This document shows, piece by piece, positions 26,109 through 35,623 of a stretch of 52,274 nucleotides of DNA. Origin of the DNA: an uncultured Prevotellaceae bacterium (GTDB taxonomy: Bacteria; Bacteroidota; Bacteroidia; Bacteroidales; Bacteroidaceae); NCBI GenBank assembly GCA_902784565.1, contig CACZVE010000009.1, positions 1 through 52,274 of the forward strand. Reading direction: 5' to 3'. How positions within the stretch are numbered: position 1 is the stretch's first letter; each line of letters begins with the position of its first letter. The notes beneath the pieces were generated by a model. That model did no database searches, had not been told where the DNA came from, and saw only the letters and a list, made by a program, of their open reading frames with translations. The position numbers and the translations under genes were made by a program.

Positions 26109-29100
26109 ATGAACAGATTATATAGTTTATGCCTGTTGCTTTTGTGCCAACTCACCCTGTGGGCACAGATAGGAGTCACAGATGACTTCAACCCAAGCAA
26201 CCCGCCTAATCCCGACGCAACAAGCCTGAGTTATCGGGTTTATGTAGAAACACAGCCGGAAAGGTTAGGAACCAGTTTGGCAAGTGGTTCAAGATTCCAA
26301 CCTGGTATGGAATGTTGGATCTATGCCTACGAGAATGATAACTACAAGTTCCAATACTGGCAACAGGACGGTAAGACCGTTTCCAAGGAACGGGAATACC
26401 ATTTCACGATGCCGGAGCATGACGTGAAACTTGTGGCAGTCTATAAGTTCGATCCCCAGAATCCGGGCAACCCCAATGCGAATCATTGGGATCCCGGTAC
26501 GGGTGAACTGATCATGGACGAGTTCCCTGCCGGCGACCTTTCATGGAGCATCTCCAGAAAAGTGGGTAGTGATAACTACGACAAGATTACCTCGCTCACC
26601 GTCATAGGAACGGTTAACAGTTGGGACCCAGGAGTCGTGAGAAGTTACAGTCAGTGTAAACTGCTCGACCTGAGTCGTACCAAGGGCATGGATTTCGTGC
26701 CTAGTTGGCTCTTCGAGGATTGTACGGCCTTGACAGATGTCATCCTACCCAGTTCCATCAAGTCTATTGAGTGGTATTCATTCTATGGCTGTACCTCATT
26801 ACAGAGTGTCACCTGCTTTGCAGAAGTGCCACCCTATCTGGATCCTACCGCATTTGAAAGCGTGGGCGACGGAGTGGTGATTTATGTACCTGTCGATGCA
26901 CTCTCGCTCTATCAGGATGCTGAGATTTGGAAGGAGTTCACCATCCTGCCAATCGCCTCACAGGCCAGTTCTGTCACAGTCAATCTTCCTGAGGGAACGG
27001 ATGTCTCTCTTTATAAAGATATGTTCCTGGAACTCATCAACCAGAATACAGGTAAGAAGCAGCGTTACGTGATAACAGGCCGTACGGACTATACGTTCAG
27101 CAGTCTGCCCCACAACACCGTCTATACCATCAATCTGGTGAACAAGAAAGGTGATGTCCTCGGTACAATACCTACTGTGAACCTGAAGGAAGAGGACATC
27201 TCCGTGACCTTCGGTAAACTGGAGATTCCAAGAGAGTTGAAACTGACAGTGATAACACCCGAAGGAAAGGATGTCACCGACCAGTTAAGCATCACCTGGT
27301 TTGACGAAAAAGATACCTATCTCAACAGCGGTGCCACACTCAGTAGCATGCTGAAGGGGGACATTGTGAAATACCGTATCCAACTGCCCGAGGCTCTTGC
27401 AACACAATACCAGCAGGAAGAATATGATCCTTGGGAGGTTTCTGATGACAACGACATTACCGAGACGCTGACAGCGATTCCGACGACCTCAGTGAGTGGT
27501 AGCGTCTTCGATGCCGCAACAGAACTGCCGATCTTCAATGCGACAATCACCATCTCGCAGACACTGAATGGCCAGTACACAAAGAGTTTCAGTGCGAAGA
27601 CGAACATGCAGGGACTCTGGAGTTGCGAAAACGTCTTCCAGGCACCGACTGACATTACTGCCTCGGCTACTGACTATGTCAGCCAGACCCAGAAAAAGGT
27701 TGCACTCAATGCCGACATCCCTGCGTTCAGACTGAAGGACATCAACGGTACCATGATCCAGTTGGGTTACACCTTCACGACCACTGCCGGTGAGACAGAA
27801 GATTTCTACAGCGACTATACCAATGTCAGTTATGAGATTACCAACAAAACCCTGAAGAAGCCTGTGACCGACTTCAATGTGCAGTATCCGCAGATTGTGC
27901 TGATGGAGTCATTGCCACAGGGAACAGAACTGAGTATTAAGGCTATCAGCAAGAACAATAAGTTTATGCCTGTGACTGTTACTGGTACTGTTGACGAGGT
28001 GGACAGGGTGAAGGTTACGATACCTGTTAAGCAACTGGGAGGTCTCACCGCCAAATACGGCTCTACCGAGAATGCCAAGGTATCCGGCATTCTTTACGAT
28101 GCCGACGGTCATTTGGTGAAGAGCAGTGAATACGCTGGTGGAGAAATCGCCTTCAGTGAGTTGCCGGATGGTATCTATACCCTTGTTACGATGGGTAAGA
28201 GCGCATTCTTCAACTCCATCTACGATCTGTCGCAGTTCCGCGGTTCGGGTCTGAAGGAGAAGATTGACTATGTGCAGAATCAGGCTACTGTGACCAGTGG
28301 GACTATCATCATCGTCGAGAACGGTCAGATACCTACTTTGGACGAGACGAAACTCTACTACACGAACGACAACACGGCAATCACCGTCAATAAGTCGCAG
28401 GTGACGGCGGGACAATATCTGACCCTCAACAGCCGCATCGGCTTCAAGGATGTGTATGCTAATGACGTAGAGGATGTCAAGTTGATTGTGGACCTGCCAC
28501 AAGAGTGCGACTTTGTCAATAATTCTGTCATGGTGGGCAATAGTACGGCAAGTTATACTTTTACAGACCAGCGTCTGACCATTCCTCTGATCAACTACTC
28601 TGACAAGGTACGCTTCTGCGTTGTCCCGACGGCTGGCGGTACCTATTCTCCTGGTGCATCTATCCAGTTCACGATTGATGGAAGGGAGATTACCCAGCCT
28701 ATCGGTAATGTCAGTTATACGGTGAAGGATTTGTCTATCAATGTTCCTTCTGTCACTGCCGACACCAAAGTACCCGTTAGCGGCGTGGCTGTCGGAAAGG
28801 CAGATGTGGAGATCTATGATAACGGCATGCTGGCCGGTAAGACTAGTTCGCTGGCCAACGGCGCGTGGGCAACCACCATCGACCTGGGTGAGCCTTACAA
28901 CATGTCGACCCACCAGATCTATGCCAAGATCAAGACGGATAAAGGACAGGAACTGGCTTCCGAGACCAAGAGTGTGACTTATGACAAGGATGCCGTCCAG
29001 CCCTCCAAGGTGACGATGTACTACAGCAATCCGGAAATCTACCAGAACTACGAACTGGTATTCGACTTCCTGAACCCGAAGACATCGCCGATGCGCTATA

Positions 29101-32100
29101 CCTATTATATATATAACAGGTCATTCACCTTCACCGTTGACTTCACTGCCAACGATCCGGATCGCATTGCCAATGTCATACTCTATGTGAAGACGGGTGA
29201 CGGCAAATGGCATCCGCTGGAGACTACCTGGGATGAGAAACAGCAGAAGTGGGTTGTCAGCCAAGAGTTCGGTAACATGTACGACGGTATTGTACCGGTG
29301 AACGTGGATGTATCCTATACCTTCATCAGCGACTCACCTGTTGACAACAGCGCAGCCTTCCAGACGGAAATGGATGCCATCGCCGTGCTTGGCGATTACA
29401 GTGCTACTCTGGCTGAGAAGTTGATTACAGCAGAGTTGGAGGAAGACGAGGAGACTTATTCTACCTTCATCCTGAAGAGTGAGCAGGTTCCCGGAGTATC
29501 CGTACGTGTCAAGGTCGAACCACTCGACTATAATGAGGCATATGCCCTGACATCAAAGGAACAGTTCTCCTTCGCTATTGACGGTGACGGATTCTATTGT
29601 GTGCAGGATGCTTTGACAGATAATGTCTATGTGGCTACCATCGTTGACACCAACGAGCAATATGCGCTCAGACTAACGATGTCAGATGTAGATGTGCCTG
29701 ATGTGCAGGCTGCCCGTACCAAGGCTCCAGCCGTAAAGAACAGCATCATTCGTAATGCCATCAATGCATTCAAGAGCCAGGACGGCACCATGTTCTTTAA
29801 TGGCCTTGGCATGTTCTCCGATATGCTCGGACTAAAGAAATACACTGATGCTGCTGGCTTCAAGAACTGGCTTGGTATGTTAGATGATTATGTAAACTCC
29901 GATCTTCAGTGGCGACAGATTGCCCTCAACGCCATCCTTGCAAAATGTGCTGACGGTGATTATCGTCTCAGCAAAGAGAAGATAAACGAACTTAACAACA
30001 AGCTGCAAGATATTGAGGCTGCTGCTGACGGATTCCACAAGATGTATCTCGATTATCTGGAAAGTTATCAGGTTGCTTTGCGTAATTCTGCCATGTACGA
30101 CATTGGCATCAACGTGGCTACCATAGGTATTGGTAAACTGGTTGACGCCGGTGCGCATAGTTTGGCTTATGCAGGACGCATCCTTACGAATTCAAAGAAT
30201 GCAAACTATTTCCAGTATATTCTGCCTACCAAGAACAAACTGACCCGCGAACGTGTGGCTAATATCTTGGCATTCCGCGGCAACCAGATTATTTCAGGAT
30301 TAATAGACGTTATTGAACCGGAAGTCAATAATTTCGAGAAGATTTCCGAGGAGATGGGCGAATGGGCTCCCAAGCAGAATGCAATGCTTTCACAGGCCTA
30401 TCAGAAACTGATCGACGAGGCCAAGGCCAACTACGGCAGTTGTAAGCCCGAGCCTAATCCTACGGACGACACGCCGCACAACACCGTTAATCCGGACTGT
30501 GATGTGCCTATCGACCCGTCAGGTTATGTCTATGAGGCAGTCAGTTCTAACCGCGTCCAAGGCGCTACGGCAACCGTCTATTATAAAGAGACCCTTTATG
30601 ATATGTATGGTGATCCGTATGAAAACATCGATAAGTGGGATGCTGCCGAATATGCCCAGGAGAATCCGCTGTTCACCGACGAGAACGGTATGTACCGCTG
30701 GGATGTGCCACAGGGACTTTGGCAGGTGAAGTTCGAGAAGGAAGGCTATGAGACGACCTACTCGGAATGGCTGCCCGTTCCTCCGCCACAATTGGACGTG
30801 AACATTGCCATGACTCAGATGATCCAGCCTAAGGTGGCAAGTGCGAAGGCATTCGACAAGGGTGTGGAGATTGAGTTCGACAAGTACATGATTCCCGGCA
30901 CCCTGACTGCAGGAACAATCAGCGTACAGAAGAATGGCAACAAGATAGAAGGTAATATCGTCCTGCTTGATGAGGAGAAGGCCAACGAAAACGACGAGAC
31001 GACCTATGTATCGAAGATCCGCTTCGAAGTACCTGAAGGACAGGAACTGACGAGCACCGATCAGATTCTGTTGACGGTCAGCAAGTCTGTCAAGAGTTAT
31101 GCCGGTGTACAAATGGCTGAAAATTACAAGCAGGAATTCGACGTTCTGCCGATTGTCCGGGAAGTGGGAACAGAAGAGTCGCTTGTTAACATTGAATACG
31201 GCAAGAGCCGTACATTGAAAGTGGCAGCAAAGCCTGGTGACGCCGCCAAGGAGAAGACCGTGAAAGTCATGTCACTCTCTGAGACGATTGCCAAGGCTAA
31301 TGTCAAGACCCTGACACTGGACGCAAACGGCGAGGCTAGTCTGACCATATCTGGTGAACTGCCTGGCTCAACCGCACTGACCTTCGTTGTCATGGAAAAC
31401 GAAGAGAAGGAAAGCGACGTGAAGGGACAGGTCATTGTGAACGTGAAGGAAGCCGCCAATCTGTTGACGCTTGCTCCTACTGCTTCTCGTATGTCTGGAG
31501 CAGAGGTCTATAGTGGTACCAAGATCCAGTTGGCATCAGAGACCAGTGGTGCCAAGATCTACTATACCGTTGACGGCAATAGTCCAAAAGACAACGAGGA
31601 TCGTCTGACTTACAACCCGGATGAGCCTATCGTCATCATTGACGACAACACAGTCATCAAGGCCATGGCACAGGGTGAGGATCTGCCTGAGAGTGAGGTG
31701 AAGGAATTCAAATACACCTTGAAGAAGACGAATTTGAACTACCAGATGCCTGCTGGCTGGAAGTGGATCTCCCACAACTTGGCAGACCCTGTGGATCCCG
31801 CCTCCTTCCTGAATGTAGACCGAATCCTCAGTCAGACGGCGGAAGTCATCAAAGACCCGGTCTTCGGACTGATTGGTAACCTGAATGCCCTGCTGCCTAC
31901 GCAGGCATACAAGGTGAAGACCTCTGAAGCAAACGAGAAGCCGTTGCAGGGTTATGAGTTCAATGCCAGCGCCAATGCCGTTCCTCTGGAAATTGGTTGG
32001 AACTGGATTGGATACCCCGTCAGCCAGCCGATGATGATTGGCGACGCCCTGTATTACTTCGCACCTTCCGAGGGCGACATGATGGTTGGCCAGGATGGTT

Positions 32101-32834
32101 CGGCAACGTTTGTCAATGGGGCATGGAAGGGAGACCTCAAGATGATTCCCGGACAGGGCTACCTCTATAAGTCTGGTAAGAAGACGGCAATCGACTACAA
32201 CACGACGATCACCTCGAATGCAACCGGTCGCGTCAGGAAGTCGAAGAACCAGGTTAACAGCCCATGGGCATACGACAAGTATGCATACGCCAACATCATG
32301 CCTGTGACGGCACAACTCTTTGACAATGGTGTCAAGGTCGATGACGTCGAGTTTATCGTTGGTGCATTCGCTGGTACAGAATGCCGTGGTATCGGTACTT
32401 GGATTGAAGGCAACCTGATGATGAATGTCTATGGTAATGGTGGTGAGGACATCCACTTCGTGGTGTTCAACACGGCTAACGAGCGGTTCTACGACCTGAA
32501 GGAGAATGTGACCTTCACTGCTGACAATCTTGGAACCTGGCAGTCACCGTACCGTATGTCGATGAATGATCATGCCACGGGTATTGAGAGTCAGAGCAGT
32601 GACTTTAGCGTGACACCGGCTGTTGCGAAAGACTTTATCACTGTGAATGCCGGAGGCCGTCACATCAGCAGACTGACAATCACCAACGCAGGCGGTCAGA
32701 CTGTAGTGGCCATCAACGAACTGGGTCGTGGCGGTGTCATCACAACCGCCTCACTCCCAGAGGGTGTCTACATTGTGACCATCCAGGCTGAAGGACAGAA
32801 TTATTATCAGAAGATTTTCAAAACAAGCAAGTAA
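26109..32834 (+). CDS. Giant (2241-residue) multidomain exoprotein with type IX sorting domain
   Basis: Signal peptide MNRLYSLCLLLLCQLTLWAQ, then in order: an InlB-B-repeat-like beta domain (about 30-115); a short BspA-type leucine-rich segment (about 120-280, ILPSSIKSIEWYSFYGCTSLQSV, YVPVDALSLYQDAEIWKEF); many Ig/CnaB-like beta domains; a helical block (about 1210-1445) with a Gly-rich hydrophobic stretch (IGINVATIGIGKLVDAGAHSLAYAG); another CnaB-like domain (DENGMYRWDVPQGLWQVKFEKEGYETTYS); a chitobiase-C-terminal-like domain (about 1813-1875, AKIYYTVDGNSPKDN); a GWNWIGYP domain; a CRG domain (about 2070-2150, VGAFAGTECRGIGTW) shared with the next gene; and a type IX C-terminal domain (SLPEGVYIVTIQAEGQNYYQKIFKTSK). 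No catalytic site is recognised. It lies 45 bases after the previous gene. Confidence 0.7.
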   Translation: MNRLYSLCLLLLCQLTLWAQIGVTDDFNPSNPPNPDATSLSYRVYVETQPERLGTSLASGSRFQPGMECWIYAYENDNYKFQYWQQDGKTVSKEREYHFTMPEHDVKLVAVYKFDPQNPGNPNANHWDPGTGELIMDEFPAGDLSWSISRKVGSDNYDKITSLTVIGTVNSWDPGVVRSYSQCKLLDLSRTKGMDFVPSWLFEDCTALTDVILPSSIKSIEWYSFYGCTSLQSVTCFAEVPPYLDPTAFESVGDGVVIYVPVDALSLYQDAEIWKEFTILPIASQASSVTVNLPEGTDVSLYKDMFLELINQNTGKKQRYVITGRTDYTFSSLPHNTVYTINLVNKKGDVLGTIPTVNLKEEDISVTFGKLEIPRELKLTVITPEGKDVTDQLSITWFDEKDTYLNSGATLSSMLKGDIVKYRIQLPEALATQYQQEEYDPWEVSDDNDITETLTAIPTTSVSGSVFDAATELPIFNATITISQTLNGQYTKSFSAKTNMQGLWSCENVFQAPTDITASATDYVSQTQKKVALNADIPAFRLKDINGTMIQLGYTFTTTAGETEDFYSDYTNVSYEITNKTLKKPVTDFNVQYPQIVLMESLPQGTELSIKAISKNNKFMPVTVTGTVDEVDRVKVTIPVKQLGGLTAKYGSTENAKVSGILYDADGHLVKSSEYAGGEIAFSELPDGIYTLVTMGKSAFFNSIYDLSQFRGSGLKEKIDYVQNQATVTSGTIIIVENGQIPTLDETKLYYTNDNTAITVNKSQVTAGQYLTLNSRIGFKDVYANDVEDVKLIVDLPQECDFVNNSVMVGNSTASYTFTDQRLTIPLINYSDKVRFCVVPTAGGTYSPGASIQFTIDGREITQPIGNVSYTVKDLSINVPSVTADTKVPVSGVAVGKADVEIYDNGMLAGKTSSLANGAWATTIDLGEPYNMSTHQIYAKIKTDKGQELASETKSVTYDKDAVQPSKVTMYYSNPEIYQNYELVFDFLNPKTSPMRYTYYIYNRSFTFTVDFTANDPDRIANVILYVKTGDGKWHPLETTWDEKQQKWVVSQEFGNMYDGIVPVNVDVSYTFISDSPVDNSAAFQTEMDAIAVLGDYSATLAEKLITAELEEDEETYSTFILKSEQVPGVSVRVKVEPLDYNEAYALTSKEQFSFAIDGDGFYCVQDALTDNVYVATIVDTNEQYALRLTMSDVDVPDVQAARTKAPAVKNSIIRNAINAFKSQDGTMFFNGLGMFSDMLGLKKYTDAAGFKNWLGMLDDYVNSDLQWRQIALNAILAKCADGDYRLSKEKINELNNKLQDIEAAADGFHKMYLDYLESYQVALRNSAMYDIGINVATIGIGKLVDAGAHSLAYAGRILTNSKNANYFQYILPTKNKLTRERVANILAFRGNQIISGLIDVIEPEVNNFEKISEEMGEWAPKQNAMLSQAYQKLIDEAKANYGSCKPEPNPTDDTPHNTVNPDCDVPIDPSGYVYEAVSSNRVQGATATVYYKETLYDMYGDPYENIDKWDAAEYAQENPLFTDENGMYRWDVPQGLWQVKFEKEGYETTYSEWLPVPPPQLDVNIAMTQMIQPKVASAKAFDKGVEIEFDKYMIPGTLTAGTISVQKNGNKIEGNIVLLDEEKANENDETTYVSKIRFEVPEGQELTSTDQILLTVSKSVKSYAGVQMAENYKQEFDVLPIVREVGTEESLVNIEYGKSRTLKVAAKPGDAAKEKTVKVMSLSETIAKANVKTLTLDANGEASLTISGELPGSTALTFVVMENEEKESDVKGQVIVNVKEAANLLTLAPTASRMSGAEVYSGTKIQLASETSGAKIYYTVDGNSPKDNEDRLTYNPDEPIVIIDDNTVIKAMAQGEDLPESEVKEFKYTLKKTNLNYQMPAGWKWISHNLADPVDPASFLNVDRILSQTAEVIKDPVFGLIGNLNALLPTQAYKVKTSEANEKPLQGYEFNASANAVPLEIGWNWIGYPVSQPMMIGDALYYFAPSEGDMMVGQDGSATFVNGAWKGDLKMIPGQGYLYKSGKKTAIDYNTTITSNATGRVRKSKNQVNSPWAYDKYAYANIMPVTAQLFDNGVKVDDVEFIVGAFAGTECRGIGTWIEGNLMMNVYGNGGEDIHFVVFNTANERFYDLKENVTFTADNLGTWQSPYRMSMNDHATGIESQSSDFSVTPAVAKDFITVNAGGRHISRLTITNAGGQTVVAINELGRGGVITTASLPEGVYIVTIQAEGQNYYQKIFKTSK

Positions 32835-32837
32835 ACG

Positions 32838-33431
32838 ATGAAGAGTATTAAATTAATAATAAGTTGCGTTCTGGCACTGTGGGCTACGGCCCTCAGTGCA
32901 CAGACACACTTCACTTACGAACCGAATTACGGGAAAGATATGCGCATCTTCTTCCAACTTGCCAATGCTGGAGAGGTGGTGGATAAGACCGATAACTATG
33001 AAGTCGCAGCCTTTGTAGGCAATACCTGTCGCGGCGTAGGCGAGTTCGTTACTGCCGAAGGTACAAACGGTCAGTCTGTGAAGTATGGTTATCTGGTTGT
33101 ACACAGTAACCATGATAGTGGGGAAACCGTCACTTTCAAGTATTACGACAAGAAGGCGCAGAAGGAAAAAACCATTCGGAATGCTTCTGTCGATTTCGTT
33201 GCGGATACCAATGTTGGTTTACCCAGTGCCCCCTTCATCCTGGACATTGCTGCCATTGATGGCGACGCAAGCGATAACGGAAGCGTGGATGCTAATGATA
33301 TTGTGGTCATCGTCAATTATCTTCTGAATAAGAACAGCAAAATCAATCTTGATGGTGCTGACATGAACAAAGATGGCAAAATCAATATTGCTGATATTGT
33401 TCAGATCGTGAATAGAATCATGGGTAATTAA
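32838..33431 (+). CDS. Secreted dockerin-containing protein
   Basis: A 197-residue protein: signal peptide (MKSIKLIISCVLALWATALSAQ), one beta domain (about 25-138) with YEVAAFVGNTCRGVGEF, and a C-terminal dockerin type I domain (about 140-195). The dockerin has the duplicated calcium loops DASDNGSVDANDIVVIVNYLL and DMNKDGKINIADIVQIVNRIM. The beta domain resembles the CRG region near the end of the preceding giant protein. Only three bases separate it from that gene, so coupling is likely. No cohesin partner is visible here, and it lacks the type IX tail of its neighbours. Perhaps the dockerin pair anchors or stabilises the domain. Confidence 0.8.
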   Translation: MKSIKLIISCVLALWATALSAQTHFTYEPNYGKDMRIFFQLANAGEVVDKTDNYEVAAFVGNTCRGVGEFVTAEGTNGQSVKYGYLVVHSNHDSGETVTFKYYDKKAQKEKTIRNASVDFVADTNVGLPSAPFILDIAAIDGDASDNGSVDANDIVVIVNYLLNKNSKINLDGADMNKDGKINIADIVQIVNRIMGN

Positions 33432-33444
33432 CGAGAACCTAAAT

Positions 33445-33492
33445 AAGGGTTAGAAAATGTGCTGCGGATTCGCGGCACATTTTCTAACCCTT
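33445..33492. terminator. Long perfect hairpin between convergent genes
   Basis: AAGGGTTAGAAAATGTGC (33445-33462) pairs exactly with 33475-33492; the 12 bases between pair further (GCG/CGC plus a G-T) around a GATT loop, giving about 22 bp in all. It lies 14 bases after the dockerin gene. There is no strong T run on the plus side, so it may be a processing or repeat hairpin as well as a terminator. Confidence 0.65.
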
Positions 33493-33580
33493 GTGATGAC
33501 GTGCCTGAGAATCCGGGCACATTTTCTAACCCTTATGATGACATGCCGCGGATTTTAGGCAAATTTTTTCTTTTTTAAAG
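33474..33580. repeat. 42-bp direct repeats, two full units and a degenerate third
   Basis: Units begin with GGCACATTTT at 33474 and 33516 and with GGCAAATTTT at 33558, exactly 42 bases apart. The first 32 bases of units one and two differ at only two positions. The first unit is also the right arm of the adjacent hairpin. The third unit grades into a T-rich tract at the stop of the C10 protease gene. Confidence 0.85.
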
Positions 33581-35602
33581 AATCTTCCCGACGATTGTCA
33601 CGATATCAGCGGCATTGATGGAACCGTCGCCATTGGCATCAGCCTTGTCGGCATTGAATCCGGGAACATCCTTTCCCATCAGGAAGTTAATAATCGCCAC
33701 AATGTCATTGGCATCCACGCTTCCGTCATCGTTGGCATCACCGGGAATCGTCTCACCGACGGTGATGGGCGCAGAAATGAAGGTCTGGTAAATGGGTTCC
33801 CCGTAAACATCATATCCATTGACATAGGCTAAGGCCACGTTGTAAGTGCCTGTTGCTTCCGGTAGGAAGGAGAAACTGCCGGTGGCATTGCCGCCGGCCT
33901 CTATCTCGATGACCCTGCCACCTTTGCATTTTCCGTCGACGAGCAGGAAGACCTCCTTGTTGAAGAAAGAACCGTTGTTGGTAATGGTAAACGCCAAGGG
34001 TTGCTTCACGTTGACTTCCAGCACGCCTGTGGCTTTGATGGTTCCTGTCAGGTCAACGAACGCATTCCGGATTGTCAGGGTATGTCCGGAGATGATGGCT
34101 GTGATACTGTAGTTATCTGCTTCGATATCCTTGTTCCATTCGGAAGCGCCGTTTTCACGACTGATAGGGGCAATGGTGTATGTTCCATCGGACAGTCCTG
34201 CACCGAAGGTGAAGGCATCGCGCATCTCGCCTCCGTATCTCGGGGCGATTTCAGCGTAAAACAATAATTGATCCGTTACCAATGCGCCGGTGGAATTGAA
34301 AGCACCTAATCCCACGTCGAAGGTATATGTGTTGTTGAGATAATTCCATCTGACGTTGGCGATGTTGACGGTGAAATCCTCGGCAGCACTTGTTCTCGTG
34401 ATACTAAAAGACTTCTGGGTGTCTTCGCCCTCTTCTTGATAAGCATAGAAATTGCTTGTTGTCAGGGCCACCCTTTCCTTGAATGCGTTCCCCGTAGACG
34501 GTTGGATGCCGATCACGGCATCCTGTCCGAAACTATATCCATCGCTGCTACTGCTGGCACCAATGCCGGTACTGGAGTCCGGATCAAGGATGGAAAGCAG
34601 GAAATAGTTGTCCAGATAACCTCCCCATCCCCAGTTGATGTGGAAGAAATCGTCGCAGTCATAGCCGTCGACGACGAAAGCATGTCCGGTACCAGACGAC
34701 TGACCGCCATAGATCACAGGCCGATTCTGTAGCAGTTCATCATAGATGGTCTGGTTCCATTCGGCTGCCCTGTAGTACAGACGTTCGATGAACCGGGTGC
34801 CGGCATCGTAGTCGAAATAAGTCTTCAGCGCATGAGGAACGTAACTGGTCGAAGCGGAACTTCCATACACGCCGTAAACCATCTCGACGGATGCGCCGCA
34901 GAGAGCCATCAGGGTTGCTACCGCGTTGATCTGTGTCTGACTTTCGTTGCCATTGTACGATGACAACATGTTGGCCCAGTCGATGGTTGTAACGCCCCAG
35001 CCCGGAAACGTCGTGGAACTGCCATCATAGTAATCAATAGTGTAGTCCGGTATTACCTGTGTCGACTGATTCGGGTGTTGCCAGTATCGCATGACCTGAG
35101 CCATGGCGGTGGCCACGCAACCGGTGACGCATTTCTTGGTGTTTTCCCCGTCAGGACAATTCTGATTATAGGGATGCCCTTGATTGAAGGTGATGTCACC
35201 GAGAAGTGGGGCGATGGCCGCACCATTGACGGTCTTCTGTGGGACAGCCTTGATGCCGCGTGTCTGGATGGTCAGGATCTGTTGCTCCAGACTTTCCAGG
35301 AAGGAACGCATGTTGTCCGGAATTTTCTGACTGTCGAAAGTACCACTTTTGCTATATCCGAGGATTTCCGGTGTGGCATCATCTCCACTGACGATCACAA
35401 AACCGCCATTATCTGCGATGTTAAAGACATAATAGGCATCGGAGGCGCTTGCCAGTCTGATCTTAAGTTGTCCTCTGGCGAGTGCTTTATTTCCGAGGAT
35501 GAACTTGGTTGCTTTTTGTTGGGCGCTCTCCCTGTCAACCGGATTGGCTGAAGCCGTCCATGCTGCGACGAGCGCGATGAGTAATAGATATAGTCTTTTC
35601 AT
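33575..35602 (-). CDS. C10 family (streptopain/interpain-like) cysteine protease with C-terminal dockerin
   Basis: A 675-residue secreted protease. Signal peptide MKRLYLLLIALVAAWTASA; inhibitory propeptide (about 20-130); peptidase C10 domain with nucleophile Cys162 in TGCVATAMAQVMRYW, His307 in SGTGHAFVVDGYD and Asn323-Trp324 in HINWGWGG. Ig-like beta domains follow, and a dockerin type I domain (about 617-675, DANDDGSVDANDIVAIINFLM, DANGDGSINAADIVTIVGKIL) ends the protein. Family members in Prevotella and Streptococcus cleave host proteins; a virulence or nutrient role is inference. It starts 21 bases after the rel stop on the same strand, so it may share that transcript. Confidence 0.88.
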   Translation of the reverse strand: MKRLYLLLIALVAAWTASANPVDRESAQQKATKFILGNKALARGQLKIRLASASDAYYVFNIADNGGFVIVSGDDATPEILGYSKSGTFDSQKIPDNMRSFLESLEQQILTIQTRGIKAVPQKTVNGAAIAPLLGDITFNQGHPYNQNCPDGENTKKCVTGCVATAMAQVMRYWQHPNQSTQVIPDYTIDYYDGSSTTFPGWGVTTIDWANMLSSYNGNESQTQINAVATLMALCGASVEMVYGVYGSSASTSYVPHALKTYFDYDAGTRFIERLYYRAAEWNQTIYDELLQNRPVIYGGQSSGTGHAFVVDGYDCDDFFHINWGWGGYLDNYFLLSILDPDSSTGIGASSSSDGYSFGQDAVIGIQPSTGNAFKERVALTTSNFYAYQEEGEDTQKSFSITRTSAAEDFTVNIANVRWNYLNNTYTFDVGLGAFNSTGALVTDQLLFYAEIAPRYGGEMRDAFTFGAGLSDGTYTIAPISRENGASEWNKDIEADNYSITAIISGHTLTIRNAFVDLTGTIKATGVLEVNVKQPLAFTITNNGSFFNKEVFLLVDGKCKGGRVIEIEAGGNATGSFSFLPEATGTYNVALAYVNGYDVYGEPIYQTFISAPITVGETIPGDANDDGSVDANDIVAIINFLMGKDVPGFNADKADANGDGSINAADIVTIVGKIL

Positions 35603-35623
35603 ATGGCATAATAGTAAGTTGTC

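Noticed and set aside
33445-33580. The 42-bp repeats as a CRISPR array
   Set aside because: The units are contiguous with no spacers of unrelated sequence between constant repeats, one is inverted, and there are no cas genes.
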